From contig NZ_JAAALA010000002.1 in assembly GCF_009905535.1 (NCBI RefSeq), positions 1-64,000 of the forward strand: a stretch of 64,000 nt of DNA, in the 5' to 3' direction. The stretch comes from Caulobacter sp. SLTY. Lineage in GTDB: Bacteria > Pseudomonadota > Alphaproteobacteria > Caulobacterales > Caulobacteraceae. Position 1 is the first letter of the stretch. Each line of letters starts with the position of its first letter. This document shows, piece by piece, positions 1 through 8,523 of this stretch. The position numbers and the translations under genes are program-made. The notes under the pieces are model-generated. The model did no database searches and was not told where the DNA came from. It was given only the letters and a program-made list of their open reading frames with translations.

Positions 1-148
1 CCGGGGCGGGGGCGGGGGTTTCAGCCATCGGAGCCGCCGGCTCGGTCACCGTGGTGGTGGTTTCTTCGGTCTTCGTCTCGGCCGGCTTGCCGCAGGCGGC
101 GACGGACAGGGCGGCGAGGGCCGCGCTGACGATGAGGAGTTTACGCAT
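1..148 (-). CDS. small lipoprotein, 3' part outside window
   Basis: The gene reads leftwards off the window edge, so only the first 49 codons are visible. It starts at an ATG (codons MRKLLIV), continues with a hydrophobic stretch and reaches a lipobox V-A-A-C with the cysteine at residue 19, so the product should be exported and lipid-anchored. The visible mature part is a low-complexity run rich in Thr, Glu, Pro and Ala, as in linker-like regions of small envelope lipoproteins. An AGGGGA stretch lies about 10 nt upstream of the start. I do not recognise a family. It is separated from motA, on the same strand, by 156 nt in which I see no gene. Confidence 0.7.
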   Translation of the reverse strand, partial: MRKLLIVSAALAALSVAACGKPAETKTEETTTTVTEPAAPMAETPAPAP

Positions 149-304
149 TCCTGGTAGTCCCCTTTGAGGTTCTCGTTGGCGCGCCCTTGATGGGCGCTGG
201 GGGGACTATGGACCGGCGATCACGGCGCGCAAGCCGGATTCTCACGCGGACGTGATCACGAATTCTGTCCGGTGGCCGACACTGGAGCGCAACCCCTTGC
301 TTCG

Positions 305-1174
305 TCAGCCCTCGGCGGGAATTGCCGACAGGGCCTCTTCCAGTTCCAGGAAGCTGGGCTGGGCGCCGCTGGGCACGCTGCCGCGGCCGATCTCAACGCT
401 GATCTGGGCGGCGTTGCCGTGCAGGTGGGCCACCAGCACCGACTGGATGATTCGGTAGAAGGCCCCCTCCTCGTTGACCACGTCGCCCAGGCGGGCGGCC
501 AGCGGTCCGACGATGCCGTAGGCCAGGAACACCCCCAGGAAGGTGCCGACCAGGGCGCCGCCGATCATCCCGCCCAGCACTTCCGGCGGCTCGGTGATCG
601 AGCCCATGGTCTTGATGACCCCCAGCACGGCCGCGACGATGCCCAGGGCGGGCAGGGCGTCGGCCAGGTTCTGCAGGGCGTGGGCCGGGGCGTGGGCCTC
701 GTGGTGATGCTTCTCCAGCTGCTTTTCCATGGCGTCCTCGACCTGGTGCGGGTCTTCGAGGTTCATGGTCATCATCCGCAGGGTGTCGCAGATGAAGTCG
801 ACGGCGAAGTGATCCTTGGTGATCTTCGGAAAGCGGCTGAAGATGGCGCTCTCGCCCGGCTTTTCGATGTGGCTTTCCAGGGCGATCACGCCCTTGGACT
901 TCATCGTCTTGGTCAGCAGGAACAGCAGGCTGAGCAGGTCCTTGTAGTCGCTCGCCTTCCATTTCGGCCCCGCGAAGGCCTTTGCCAGCCCGCCGCCGGA
1001 GGCCTTGATGGTGGTCATCGAGTTGGAGATCAGGAAGGCCGCGATGCCGGCCCCGCCGATGGCCATCATCTCGTGCGGCAGCGCGTGCATGATCACGTTC
1101 ATGTTGCCGCCACTGATGATGTAGCTGCCGAACACCAGCGCAAAGAGCAGCACGAGGCCGATGATCTGGAACAT
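305..1174 (-). CDS. motA: flagellar motor stator protein MotA
   Basis: MotA forms, with MotB, the inner-membrane ion channel that drives the flagellar motor. The 289-aa product has four hydrophobic segments (about residues 3-21, 34-51, 173-192 and 203-225) and a long cytoplasmic loop between the second and third, as expected for MotA. The two channel prolines conserved in the family can be placed at P175 (in DALPALG) and P224 (in GIVGPLA). The C-terminal tail is cytoplasmic. No motB lies next to it; an unlinked motA fits Caulobacteraceae as I remember them. The neighbouring MFS gene is divergent, so motA is probably transcribed alone. Confidence 0.95.
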   Translation of the reverse strand: MFQIIGLVLLFALVFGSYIISGGNMNVIMHALPHEMMAIGGAGIAAFLISNSMTTIKASGGGLAKAFAGPKWKASDYKDLLSLLFLLTKTMKSKGVIALESHIEKPGESAIFSRFPKITKDHFAVDFICDTLRMMTMNLEDPHQVEDAMEKQLEKHHHEAHAPAHALQNLADALPALGIVAAVLGVIKTMGSITEPPEVLGGMIGGALVGTFLGVFLAYGIVGPLAARLGDVVNEEGAFYRIIQSVLVAHLHGNAAQISVEIGRGSVPSGAQPSFLELEEALSAIPAEG

Positions 1175-1279
1175 GAAGGGTCGCCGCGAGGAATGAGAGT
1201 CTCGGGTCGAAGATGGCCGTTAATGCTTAATGGGGCGTGAGGATTGCGAACCCAACCGACGCGCCTTAACAGCGTTCAG

Positions 1280-2635
1280 ATGCCTCGCCGCCCGGATCAG
1301 GATCCGAAACTGACGCTGGAGCCGCGCTCCTTTTACATCCTGTTCGCCGTGTCGATCGTGGTGGCGATCGGCAACACCGGGCTGATGGCGGTGCTGCCGG
1401 CGATCGCGCGGGAAACGCGGATCGCCGACTGGATGATCTCGGCGGTGTTCGGCCTCTCGGCCCTGCTGTGGGCGATCATGAGCCCGATCTGGGCGCGGGT
1501 TTCGGACCGGCGGGGGCGCAAGCCGCTGATCATCCTGGGACTGGCCGGGTTCGCGGTGTCGATGCTCCTCTGCGCCTGCGTGGTGACGCTGGGGCTGTAT
1601 CACCTGATCCCGCCGCTGGCGGTGTTCCTGCTGTTCCTTGTCTGCCGGGCGCTGTTCGGGCTGATCGGCTCCTCCTCCAACCCCGCGACCCAGGCCTATC
1701 TGGCTGAGCGGACATCCCGAGCCGACCGCACCCAGCAGATGGCGGCCCTGGCCGGCGCCTTTGGCTTGGGCACCGTGGTCGGACCCTTCCTGGCGCCGCT
1801 GCTGATCGTGCCGTTCGTCACCCTGGCCGGGCCGATGTTCGCCTTCGCCCTGCTGGCGGGCGGTATGCTGCTCGTGGTGCGGCGGATGCTGCCCGAGGAG
1901 TGGACGCCGCCGGTCAAGGCCCGGGCCTATCCCAAGGCGGTGGGCAAGCCCGCCTGGCGCAAGGCCCGCGGGCGGGGAATCCTGATCTGGCGGTTCATCA
2001 GCGGTCTGTTCCGCCTGCCGCTGCGGCCGTTCCTGATCTACGGCTTCCTGGTCGCCTGCTGCCAGACGGCCCAGGGCTACACGCTGGGCTTCATGATCAT
2101 CGACAAGCTTAAGGTGGAGCCCACGGCGGCGCTGGGGCCTACGGCGGTGGCCATGGGGGCAGGCGCGCTGTCGGGCCTGCTGGCCCAGTGGGGGCTGATC
2201 CGGGTGTTCCAGATGGGGCCGAGGGCCCTGCTGCGCTGGGGGGTGGGCCTGGCGGCGCTGGGCAACGTCGTGACGGTGTTCGCGCCTGACTACATGACCA
2301 TGGTGGCCGGCTTCGCCATCTCCTCGCTGGGCTACGGGTTCGCCCGGCCGGGGTTCACCGCCGGCGCCTCGCTGACGGTGAAGATGAGCGAACAGGCGCG
2401 GGCCGCCGGGGCGATCGCGGCGGTCAACGGGCTGAACGTGATCCTGGCGCCGCTGTTCGTGGCCCTCTACGGCCTGATGCACGCCGCGCCCTTCGCGCTG
2501 AATGCGGTGATCTGCTCGGCCCTGCTGATCTACGCCTTCAAGAACGCCATCCTGCGCGACGCCGGCGAAACCCCGCCCGACGACGAGGAAACCGCTCAGG
2601 CCCTGATGGGCCGCCGCGACGAGGGCGGGGGGTAG
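1280..2635 (+). CDS. major facilitator superfamily exporter (DHA1-like)
   Basis: This is a polytopic protein of about 451 aa with 12 predicted membrane segments. The MFS motif A is seen in the loop after the second segment as ARVSDRRGRK, typical of proton-driven drug or metabolite antiporters. A central hydrophilic loop (about residues 200-240, Arg/Lys-rich) separates the two six-helix halves. I chose the ATG at 1280 (MPRRPDQD); an in-frame TTG at 1244 would add 12 residues, but its GAGG sits too close to it. The substrate cannot be inferred. The gene is convergent with the lytic transglycosylase gene, and a palindromic repeat fills the junction. Confidence 0.88.
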   Translation: MPRRPDQDPKLTLEPRSFYILFAVSIVVAIGNTGLMAVLPAIARETRIADWMISAVFGLSALLWAIMSPIWARVSDRRGRKPLIILGLAGFAVSMLLCACVVTLGLYHLIPPLAVFLLFLVCRALFGLIGSSSNPATQAYLAERTSRADRTQQMAALAGAFGLGTVVGPFLAPLLIVPFVTLAGPMFAFALLAGGMLLVVRRMLPEEWTPPVKARAYPKAVGKPAWRKARGRGILIWRFISGLFRLPLRPFLIYGFLVACCQTAQGYTLGFMIIDKLKVEPTAALGPTAVAMGAGALSGLLAQWGLIRVFQMGPRALLRWGVGLAALGNVVTVFAPDYMTMVAGFAISSLGYGFARPGFTAGASLTVKMSEQARAAGAIAAVNGLNVILAPLFVALYGLMHAAPFALNAVICSALLIYAFKNAILRDAGETPPDDEETAQALMGRRDEGGG

Positions 2636-2650
2636 AGGGGCGCCGAGCGT

Positions 2651-2807
2651 GGGGACCGGTTCGCCGCTCGCGGCGTACCTCTCCCCGATCTGCGCAGCGG
2701 GTGGATCACAGGCGCGGTCCAGCCGTCGCGGAAACCGTCTGGAGTAAGGGCTACAGAAAGGCTGGCGCTGATCGGGGACAGGTACGCCTACGGCGAACCA
2801 GTCCCCC
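2651..2807. repeat. palindromic intergenic element, family A, copy 1
   Basis: Two imperfect arms, about 2651-2695 and 2765-2806, are inverted repeats of each other. Each begins GGGGAC-CGG or GGGGACTGG and ends CCTNTCCCCGATC, and each arm is itself a partial palindrome (GGGGAC...GTCCCC around a GCCG/CGGC core). The right arm runs into the 3' end of the lytic transglycosylase gene and supplies its last codons and stop. A second copy lies at 27190-27329. The position between convergent genes would suit a bidirectional terminator. Confidence 0.75.
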
Positions 2808-4080
2808 GCGCCTGCGCCGCCAGTCGCTGGATCAGCGCGGGCGTCAGGTAGCCGTCCGCCGGCAGGCCGCTGGCCTTCTGCCAGGCGCGGATGGCAACGC
2901 GGCTCTTCGGGCCGATGGCGCCGTCGACCCCGCCGGTGTCGTAGCCCAGCTTGACCAGGCTTTCCTGGGCCAGGATGCGATCGGCGCGGGACAGGGGCGT
3001 CTCGGCCGGCCAGGGGGTGACCACCCCGTCCTCGCCCTGGAACCGTTGGGCCAGGCCGCCGACGCCCAGCGCATAAGCCGTGGAGTTGTTGTAGCGCATG
3101 ATGGCGCTGTGGTTCGGGAAGATCAGGAAGGCCGGACCATTGGCGCCCGACGGCAGGATCAGGCTGGCGGCGCTGGCCTGGTCGGCCGTGCTCCAGGGCA
3201 GGCCATCGGCCCGGCGAACGCCCCGCTGGGTCCAGACGGACAGCGGCTCGCGGTCCTGTTCCGACAGGCTGTAGTCGAAGCCCGGCGGCAGCCGAACCTC
3301 GCGCGACCAGCTCTCGCCCTTCCGCCAGCCGGCCTTGGCCATGTAGTTGGCGGTCGAGGCCAGGGCGTCGTGGGTGCTGCCCCAGATGTCGGGGTGCCCA
3401 TCACCGTCCGCGTCGATGGCGGTGGAGAGATAGACGCCCGGCAGGAACTGGGTTTGGCCCATGGCTCCGGCCCAGCTGCCTTTCAGGCCCACGCGGGTCT
3501 GCTTGCCGCTGGCGATGATCTTCAGGGCGCTGATCAGCTCGGCCTCGGCCCAGGCGCGACGGCGGCCGTCGGCGGCCAGGGTGGCCATCGAGCGGACCAC
3601 GTCCTTGTCACCCTGGATGCGGCCGAAATCGCTCTCCATGGCCCAGATGGCCAGGATGATCTCGCGCGGCACGCCATAGGTCTGTTCCAACCCGGCGAGG
3701 TAGGGCAGCGAGGTGCGGTACTGGCGGCCCTGCTGGATGCGCCGGTCGCTGACCACCCCCTTTACGTAGTCGCCCACCGGCTTGGAGAATTCCGGTTGCC
3801 GGCCATCCGACGTCACCACGCCGGTGTCGGGCGTCAGCCCGGCCAGCTCGCGATCGAGGAAGGCCGGGTCCAGGCCGGCGGCAATGGCCTTGGGCCGGAA
3901 GCTTTGCAGCCAGGCGTCGAAAGCCGGATCGCCGGAGACCACCGGCGGCGGGGTCGGGGCGGCGTAGACCGGCGGAGGCGGCGCCGGCTGGGCGGTCCCC
4001 AAGGCGGCGTTGAGGGTCGGCTCGATCTGCGGATCGGCGCAGCCGGCGAGGGCCAGGATGATGAGGGCGCGGTAATGCAT
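2788..4080 (-). CDS. MltB-family lytic murein transglycosylase, lipoprotein
   Basis: The enzyme cleaves the MurNAc-GlcNAc bond of peptidoglycan with formation of 1,6-anhydromuramyl ends. It is 430 aa. A lipoprotein leader ends in LAGC with the cysteine at residue 14, followed by a Pro/Ala-rich linker to about residue 48. The catalytic domain carries the presumed acid E149 in the motif AMESDFG. The C-terminal about 60 residues form a peptidoglycan-binding type 1 domain (LGYDTGGVDGAIGP). The architecture matches the TIGR02283 (MltB_2) type. The last few residues and the stop codon lie inside repeat family A. Muropeptides released here could feed the recycling enzymes AmgK and MurU encoded further along. 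Confidence 0.92.
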   Translation of the reverse strand: MHYRALIILALAGCADPQIEPTLNAALGTAQPAPPPPVYAAPTPPPVVSGDPAFDAWLQSFRPKAIAAGLDPAFLDRELAGLTPDTGVVTSDGRQPEFSKPVGDYVKGVVSDRRIQQGRQYRTSLPYLAGLEQTYGVPREIILAIWAMESDFGRIQGDKDVVRSMATLAADGRRRAWAEAELISALKIIASGKQTRVGLKGSWAGAMGQTQFLPGVYLSTAIDADGDGHPDIWGSTHDALASTANYMAKAGWRKGESWSREVRLPPGFDYSLSEQDREPLSVWTQRGVRRADGLPWSTADQASAASLILPSGANGPAFLIFPNHSAIMRYNNSTAYALGVGGLAQRFQGEDGVVTPWPAETPLSRADRILAQESLVKLGYDTGGVDGAIGPKSRVAIRAWQKASGLPADGYLTPALIQRLAAQARGTGSP

Positions 4081-4144
4081 GGCGGCGAAGCTAGCGGGCT
4101 AAGCATGAAGGCTTCAATCACAAGCGTGCGACCCGCCGGAGACA

Positions 4145-4173
4145 TTGACTCACAGGCCGTCCGCCCCTATAGC
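4145..4173 (+). promoter_or_regulatory. sigma-70-type promoter for rpmJ
   Basis: TTGACT at 4145-4150 and TATAGC at 4168-4173 are separated by 17 bp, about 65 nt ahead of the rpmJ start. The spacing and both hexamers fit a housekeeping promoter. Confidence 0.5.
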
Positions 4174-4237
4174 CGCGCGCTCAATTTGAATAAGGGCCTC
4201 GCGTGCGCGGGTTCCCCGCAACGCCACGGTAGAGACC

Positions 4238-4363
4238 ATGAAGGTTCGCAGCTCCCTCAAGTCGCTCAAGTCGCGCCACCGCGACTGCAAGCTGGTGCGC
4301 CGCAAGGGCGTGCTCTACGTGATCAACAAGACCGATCCGCGCTTCAAGGCGAAGCAGGGCTGA
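4238..4363 (+). CDS. rpmJ: 50S ribosomal protein L36, C-minus (YkgO-like) form
   Basis: The 41-aa basic protein begins [11 protein letters not shown] and contains [16 protein letters not shown], which matches bacterial L36. Only one cysteine is present, so the zinc-binding Cys/His set of the classical form is absent; this is the zinc-independent paralogue type represented by E. coli YkgO. It belongs to the large ribosomal subunit near the peptidyl transferase centre. The stop codon overlaps the start of the following HAD gene in the arrangement TGATG, so the two are probably translationally coupled. Confidence 0.95.
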   Translation: MKVRSSLKSLKSRHRDCKLVRRKGVLYVINKTDPRFKAKQG

Positions 4364-4971
4364 TGACTAGGCCCGTCGGTGTCCTCTGGGACGTCGGCAA
4401 TGTGATCGTTCGCTGGGATCCACGAACGCTCTACGCGAAGATTTTCCAGGAACCGGCCGCTTGCGACCGGTTCCTTTCGCATGTCTGCACTATGGCCTGG
4501 CACGGGGAAACCGACCGGGGCATTCCGGCCGAGGAAAACACCCGCCGGCTGGTTGAGCAGTTTCCAGAGCACGAGGCGGAAATCCGCGCTTGGTGGGACC
4601 GCTGGGACGAAATGTTCAGCGGCCGCATCGAGGAAACCCATGAGGCCATGGAGGCCTTGGCGGCGCGTGGCGTGCCGCAGTTCGGCCTGACCAACATGGC
4701 CGGCCCGGTCTGGCCGACGGTCGAGCCGATGGCGCCGGCGGTGCGCCATCTGAAAGCTGTGGTCGTCTCGGGCGACGAAGGGCTGATCAAGCCCGACCCG
4801 GCCATCTATCGCCTGGCCTGCGCGCGGTCCGGGCTTAAGCCCGAACAGCTGCTGTTCGTGGACGATAGCGCCGCCAACATCGCGGCGGCCGACGCGCTGG
4901 GCTTCCATACCCTGCATTTCACCGACCCGGCGATGCTCACCCCGACCCTGAAAGCGCACGGCCTGTTGTAG
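4363..4971 (+). CDS. HAD-superfamily hydrolase (YihX-like)
   Basis: This is a 202-aa soluble haloacid-dehalogenase-fold hydrolase. Motif I is WDVGNVIV with the nucleophile Asp at residue 10. The second Asp of the usual DxD is Gly, as in the DxG sub-group around YihX and epoxide-hydrolase N-domains. Motif II is GLTNM, motif III the Lys in GLIKPD, and motif [11 protein letters not shown]. The helical cap sits between motif I and II (about residues 18-85). The substrate is unknown; the sub-group includes sugar-phosphate phosphatases. The ATG at 4363 overlaps the rpmJ stop by one base. Confidence 0.9.
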   Translation: MTRPVGVLWDVGNVIVRWDPRTLYAKIFQEPAACDRFLSHVCTMAWHGETDRGIPAEENTRRLVEQFPEHEAEIRAWWDRWDEMFSGRIEETHEAMEALAARGVPQFGLTNMAGPVWPTVEPMAPAVRHLKAVVVSGDEGLIKPDPAIYRLACARSGLKPEQLLFVDDSAANIAAADALGFHTLHFTDPAMLTPTLKAHGLL

Positions 4972-5038
4972 CCGCCGGTCGGGAGGGCTAGAGCATCGCC
5001 CTTCCCGTTTCCGCCATCCCGTGAGAGCCTCCAGCGTC

Positions 5039-5305
5039 ATGTCCGACGAGCAAGCCACTATCGACGTCCTCAACGCCTCGGCCCAGACCCAGCTGCGCAC
5101 CATCATCGAGCGTATCGAGCGGCTGGAAGAGGACAAGGCCGGCGTCATGGCCGACCTCAAGGAGGTCTACGCCGAGGCCAAGGGCAACGGCTTCGACACC
5201 AAGATCCTGCGCAAGGTCGTGCGCATGCGCAAACAGGACAAGGCCAAGCTCAGCGAGGAGGAAGCGCTGATCGACCTCTACCTGTCGGCGATCGGCGGGC
5301 TGTAG
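5039..5305 (+). CDS. gapR: GapR nucleoid-associated protein (DUF2312)
   Basis: The 88-aa protein carries the highly conserved block [13 protein letters not shown] followed by a basic stretch VRMRKQDK and the ending LYLSAIGGL. These features match C. crescentus GapR (89 aa). GapR forms dimers of helical arms that encircle overtwisted, AT-rich DNA ahead of replication and transcription, and it stimulates type II topoisomerases. The first about 40 residues are coiled-coil-like. The start at MSDEQ is preferred over the GTG 18 nt upstream because homologues begin there. A small basic protein follows 14 nt later. Confidence 0.93.
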   Translation: MSDEQATIDVLNASAQTQLRTIIERIERLEEDKAGVMADLKEVYAEAKGNGFDTKILRKVVRMRKQDKAKLSEEEALIDLYLSAIGGL

Positions 5306-5319
5306 TCCGTGGCGGGTCT

Positions 5320-5631
5320 TTGAAACGGAAGGACCCTCCGGATTTCAAGGCGCTGGCCAAGAAGGCCGCGCAGCGCTCGGCGCTGAATGCGTTGCGCAAG
5401 ACAAGGCGCGCGGCCGACAAGGCCGGCGTCAAGCTCAGCGACTGGGAAGGCGAGTTCCTGGGCTCGGTCGAGGACCGGGTGAAGACCTATGGCCGCGCCT
5501 TCGGCGACCCGGAGCTGGGCGGGCCGGGCCAGGCTCTGTCGGCCATGCAGAACCGAAAACTCAAGGAGATCGCCGCCAAGGCGAAAGGGGAGGAACCGCG
5601 CAAGCGGTTCCCGACCCGTAAGAAACCCTAA
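5320..5631 (+). CDS. small basic protein of unknown function
   Basis: This is a 103-aa, Lys/Arg/Ala-rich hydrophilic protein without a signal peptide or membrane segment. The start appears to be a TTG (MKRKDPPDFK) 14 nt after gapR; I see no in-frame ATG upstream. The middle part, around LSDWEGEFLGSVEDRV, looks structured, while both ends are highly basic, which could suit nucleic-acid binding. I do not recognise a named domain. It probably shares a transcript with gapR. Its stop overlaps the stop of the convergent downstream gene by four bases (5628-5631). Confidence 0.7.
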   Translation: MKRKDPPDFKALAKKAAQRSALNALRKTRRAADKAGVKLSDWEGEFLGSVEDRVKTYGRAFGDPELGGPGQALSAMQNRKLKEIAAKAKGEEPRKRFPTRKKP

Positions 5632-6197
5632 GGAACTCGCGCCGAAGCCACGAAGCTGTGGATGGTGTTCAGGTCGGCCGTGTCGAAGAAGAAGCCGGCG
5701 CTGGAGGTGCAGACCGCCACAAAGCGATGGTTGGCGCTCAGCATCGAGGCGGCGTTGATGGCCGTCTGGTTGTTCTTGGTCGCGCCGTTGGTGCGGTCGT
5801 ACCAAAAGAAGTAGCCGGCCCAGCCGGCCCGCGAGCTGAAGGGGCGCGACCCGCCGAACTTCAGGAAGGTGTGGCCGGCCCGCTCGGCGGCGCCCTTGGC
5901 CTCGCCCGCCGGATCGTCGTTGTAGGTCTTGGCCACCTGGGCCCAGACGTCCTGCGTGACCACGGTTCCGGGCGTGGCGGCGCTGGCCACGCAGATGCCG
6001 ACATCGGTGGTCCCGCGGCGAACCACGAACTGGCCCTTGTCGGCGTTCACCGCACCCAGGGGGTGAGTGGCCATGTTGGCCGGCAGCGTCACGGTCCAGC
6101 CGCCGGTCGGATGGCTGAAATTGGTCTGGGCCGCGGCCGGCGCGGCGATGGCCAGGACAGCGACGGCGGCGGCCGCAGCGACGAAACGCAGGATCAT
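5628..6197 (-). CDS. secreted protein of unknown function, paralogue 1
   Basis: The 189-aa product has a classical signal peptide (MILRFVAAAAA...APAAAQ, cleavage near residue 23). The mature part begins with SHPTGGWTVTLPANM and ends with a pair of aromatic-rich strands including FFWYDRTN and a Cys-Thr-Ser-Ser segment. It is clearly paralogous to the gene immediately upstream on the same strand (6272-6844). The two share HP-x-GW-x-VTLPA, GHTFL/GHAFI, GWAGYFFWYDRTN/GWSGFSFWYERTN and a late Cys-x-Ser-x-AG. Two to three cysteines could form disulfides in the periplasm. I do not recognise a family. Confidence 0.85.
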   Translation of the reverse strand: MILRFVAAAAAVAVLAIAAPAAAQTNFSHPTGGWTVTLPANMATHPLGAVNADKGQFVVRRGTTDVGICVASAATPGTVVTQDVWAQVAKTYNDDPAGEAKGAAERAGHTFLKFGGSRPFSSRAGWAGYFFWYDRTNGATKNNQTAINAASMLSANHRFVAVCTSSAGFFFDTADLNTIHSFVASARVP

Positions 6198-6271
6198 GAG
6201 ACAGCACCCCTCAATGTGAGGAGCCCAGGCTAGGACCTGGCGCGGCCGCTCGCGCCCTCAGGAAAGGGGGG

Positions 6272-6844
6272 TCAGTCCGCCCGCGCCGATGTCGCCAGCG
6301 CCTTGAACCGGACATAGTCGGCAGGCTCGAGGAGATGGCCGGCGGTGGAGCTGCAGGCCAACGACAGACGTTGGGTGGGGCTGAGCATGGTGCTGGCGAG
6401 GTAAGCGCTCTGCAGCTGTCCGCTGGTCTTGTTGGTGCGCTCGTACCAGAAGCTGAACCCGCTCCACCCCGCCGCGCTGCGGATCGGCGCCGAGCCCAGA
6501 TGGCGGATGAAAGCGTGGCCGCTGCGGGTCGCCGCCTCCCGTCCTTCGCCTTCCGCATTGGCCAGGAAGCTATTTGCGGTGCGATCCCAGACCGTGGCCG
6601 TAAGCGCCGTCGGCTGGGTGTTGACCGTGACGGAGCAGGCGCCGGCGGCTGTGTTTCCGCGAACCAGCATCAGGGTGATCAAGTCCCCTTGGACGGCATT
6701 GGGCGCGGCCCGCATTCCCGCCGGCAGGGTGACGCTCCAGCCCTTGGGGTGCCTCACCGATGCCGGCGCGCCGGCGGGCTGAGCCATGGCGGGGAGAGCA
6801 AGCCCGAAGGCGAGCGTCAGGGACAGCAGAAGGCGACGGGCCAC
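6272..6844 (-). CDS. secreted protein of unknown function, paralogue 2
   Basis: The 190-aa product has a signal peptide (MARRLLLSLTLAFGLALPAMAQ, cleavage near residue 22) and a mature domain alignable over its whole length with the next gene on the same strand (5628-6197). Shared blocks are RHPKGWSVTLPAGM, ESGHAF-like, GFSFWYERTN and LACSSTAGH. The arrangement is a tandem duplication with 74 nt between the copies and marked sequence divergence, so the duplication is old. The 5' flank holds an 11-bp direct repeat (GAAAGGCTTCC at 6860 and 6890). Function is unknown; a periplasmic or secreted role is inferred only from the leader. Confidence 0.85.
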   Translation of the reverse strand: MARRLLLSLTLAFGLALPAMAQPAGAPASVRHPKGWSVTLPAGMRAAPNAVQGDLITLMLVRGNTAAGACSVTVNTQPTALTATVWDRTANSFLANAEGEGREAATRSGHAFIRHLGSAPIRSAAGWSGFSFWYERTNKTSGQLQSAYLASTMLSPTQRLSLACSSTAGHLLEPADYVRFKALATSARAD

Positions 6845-6926
6845 AACAGATCTCCGGATGAAAGGCTTCCAGTCTAGCCCTCACCCTTCGAAAGGCTTCC
6901 CCAAATTGGGGGGCTGTCCGGTTTGC

Positions 6927-8396
<1,470 letters not shown>

Positions 8397-8523
8397 GTTG
8401 AAGTCATCCCACCAGAACCGGCGTGCGGCCATCGTGGGCCGCCGCTCGTTGATCCGTATTGAAACAGAGGTGGGTAAAGGTCGGGTGTAGGAGACCTGAG
8501 TCGGGGGTTAATTTTGGCCGCCG

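Noticed and set aside
1221..1232. TTAATGCTTAA ahead of motA as a CtrA binding site
   Set aside because: The two TTAA halves are only three bases apart instead of seven, so the match to the CtrA consensus is poor.
2701..4237. long plus-strand frame opposite the transglycosylase gene
   Set aside because: It is an antisense shadow in GC-rich DNA with Arg/Gly/Ala-rich low-complexity product; the real genes in that frame begin at rpmJ and the HAD gene.
8509..8513. GTTAA half-site upstream of tacA as CtrA control
   Set aside because: Only one half-site is present; a partner at the right spacing is missing, so it is not listed as a feature.
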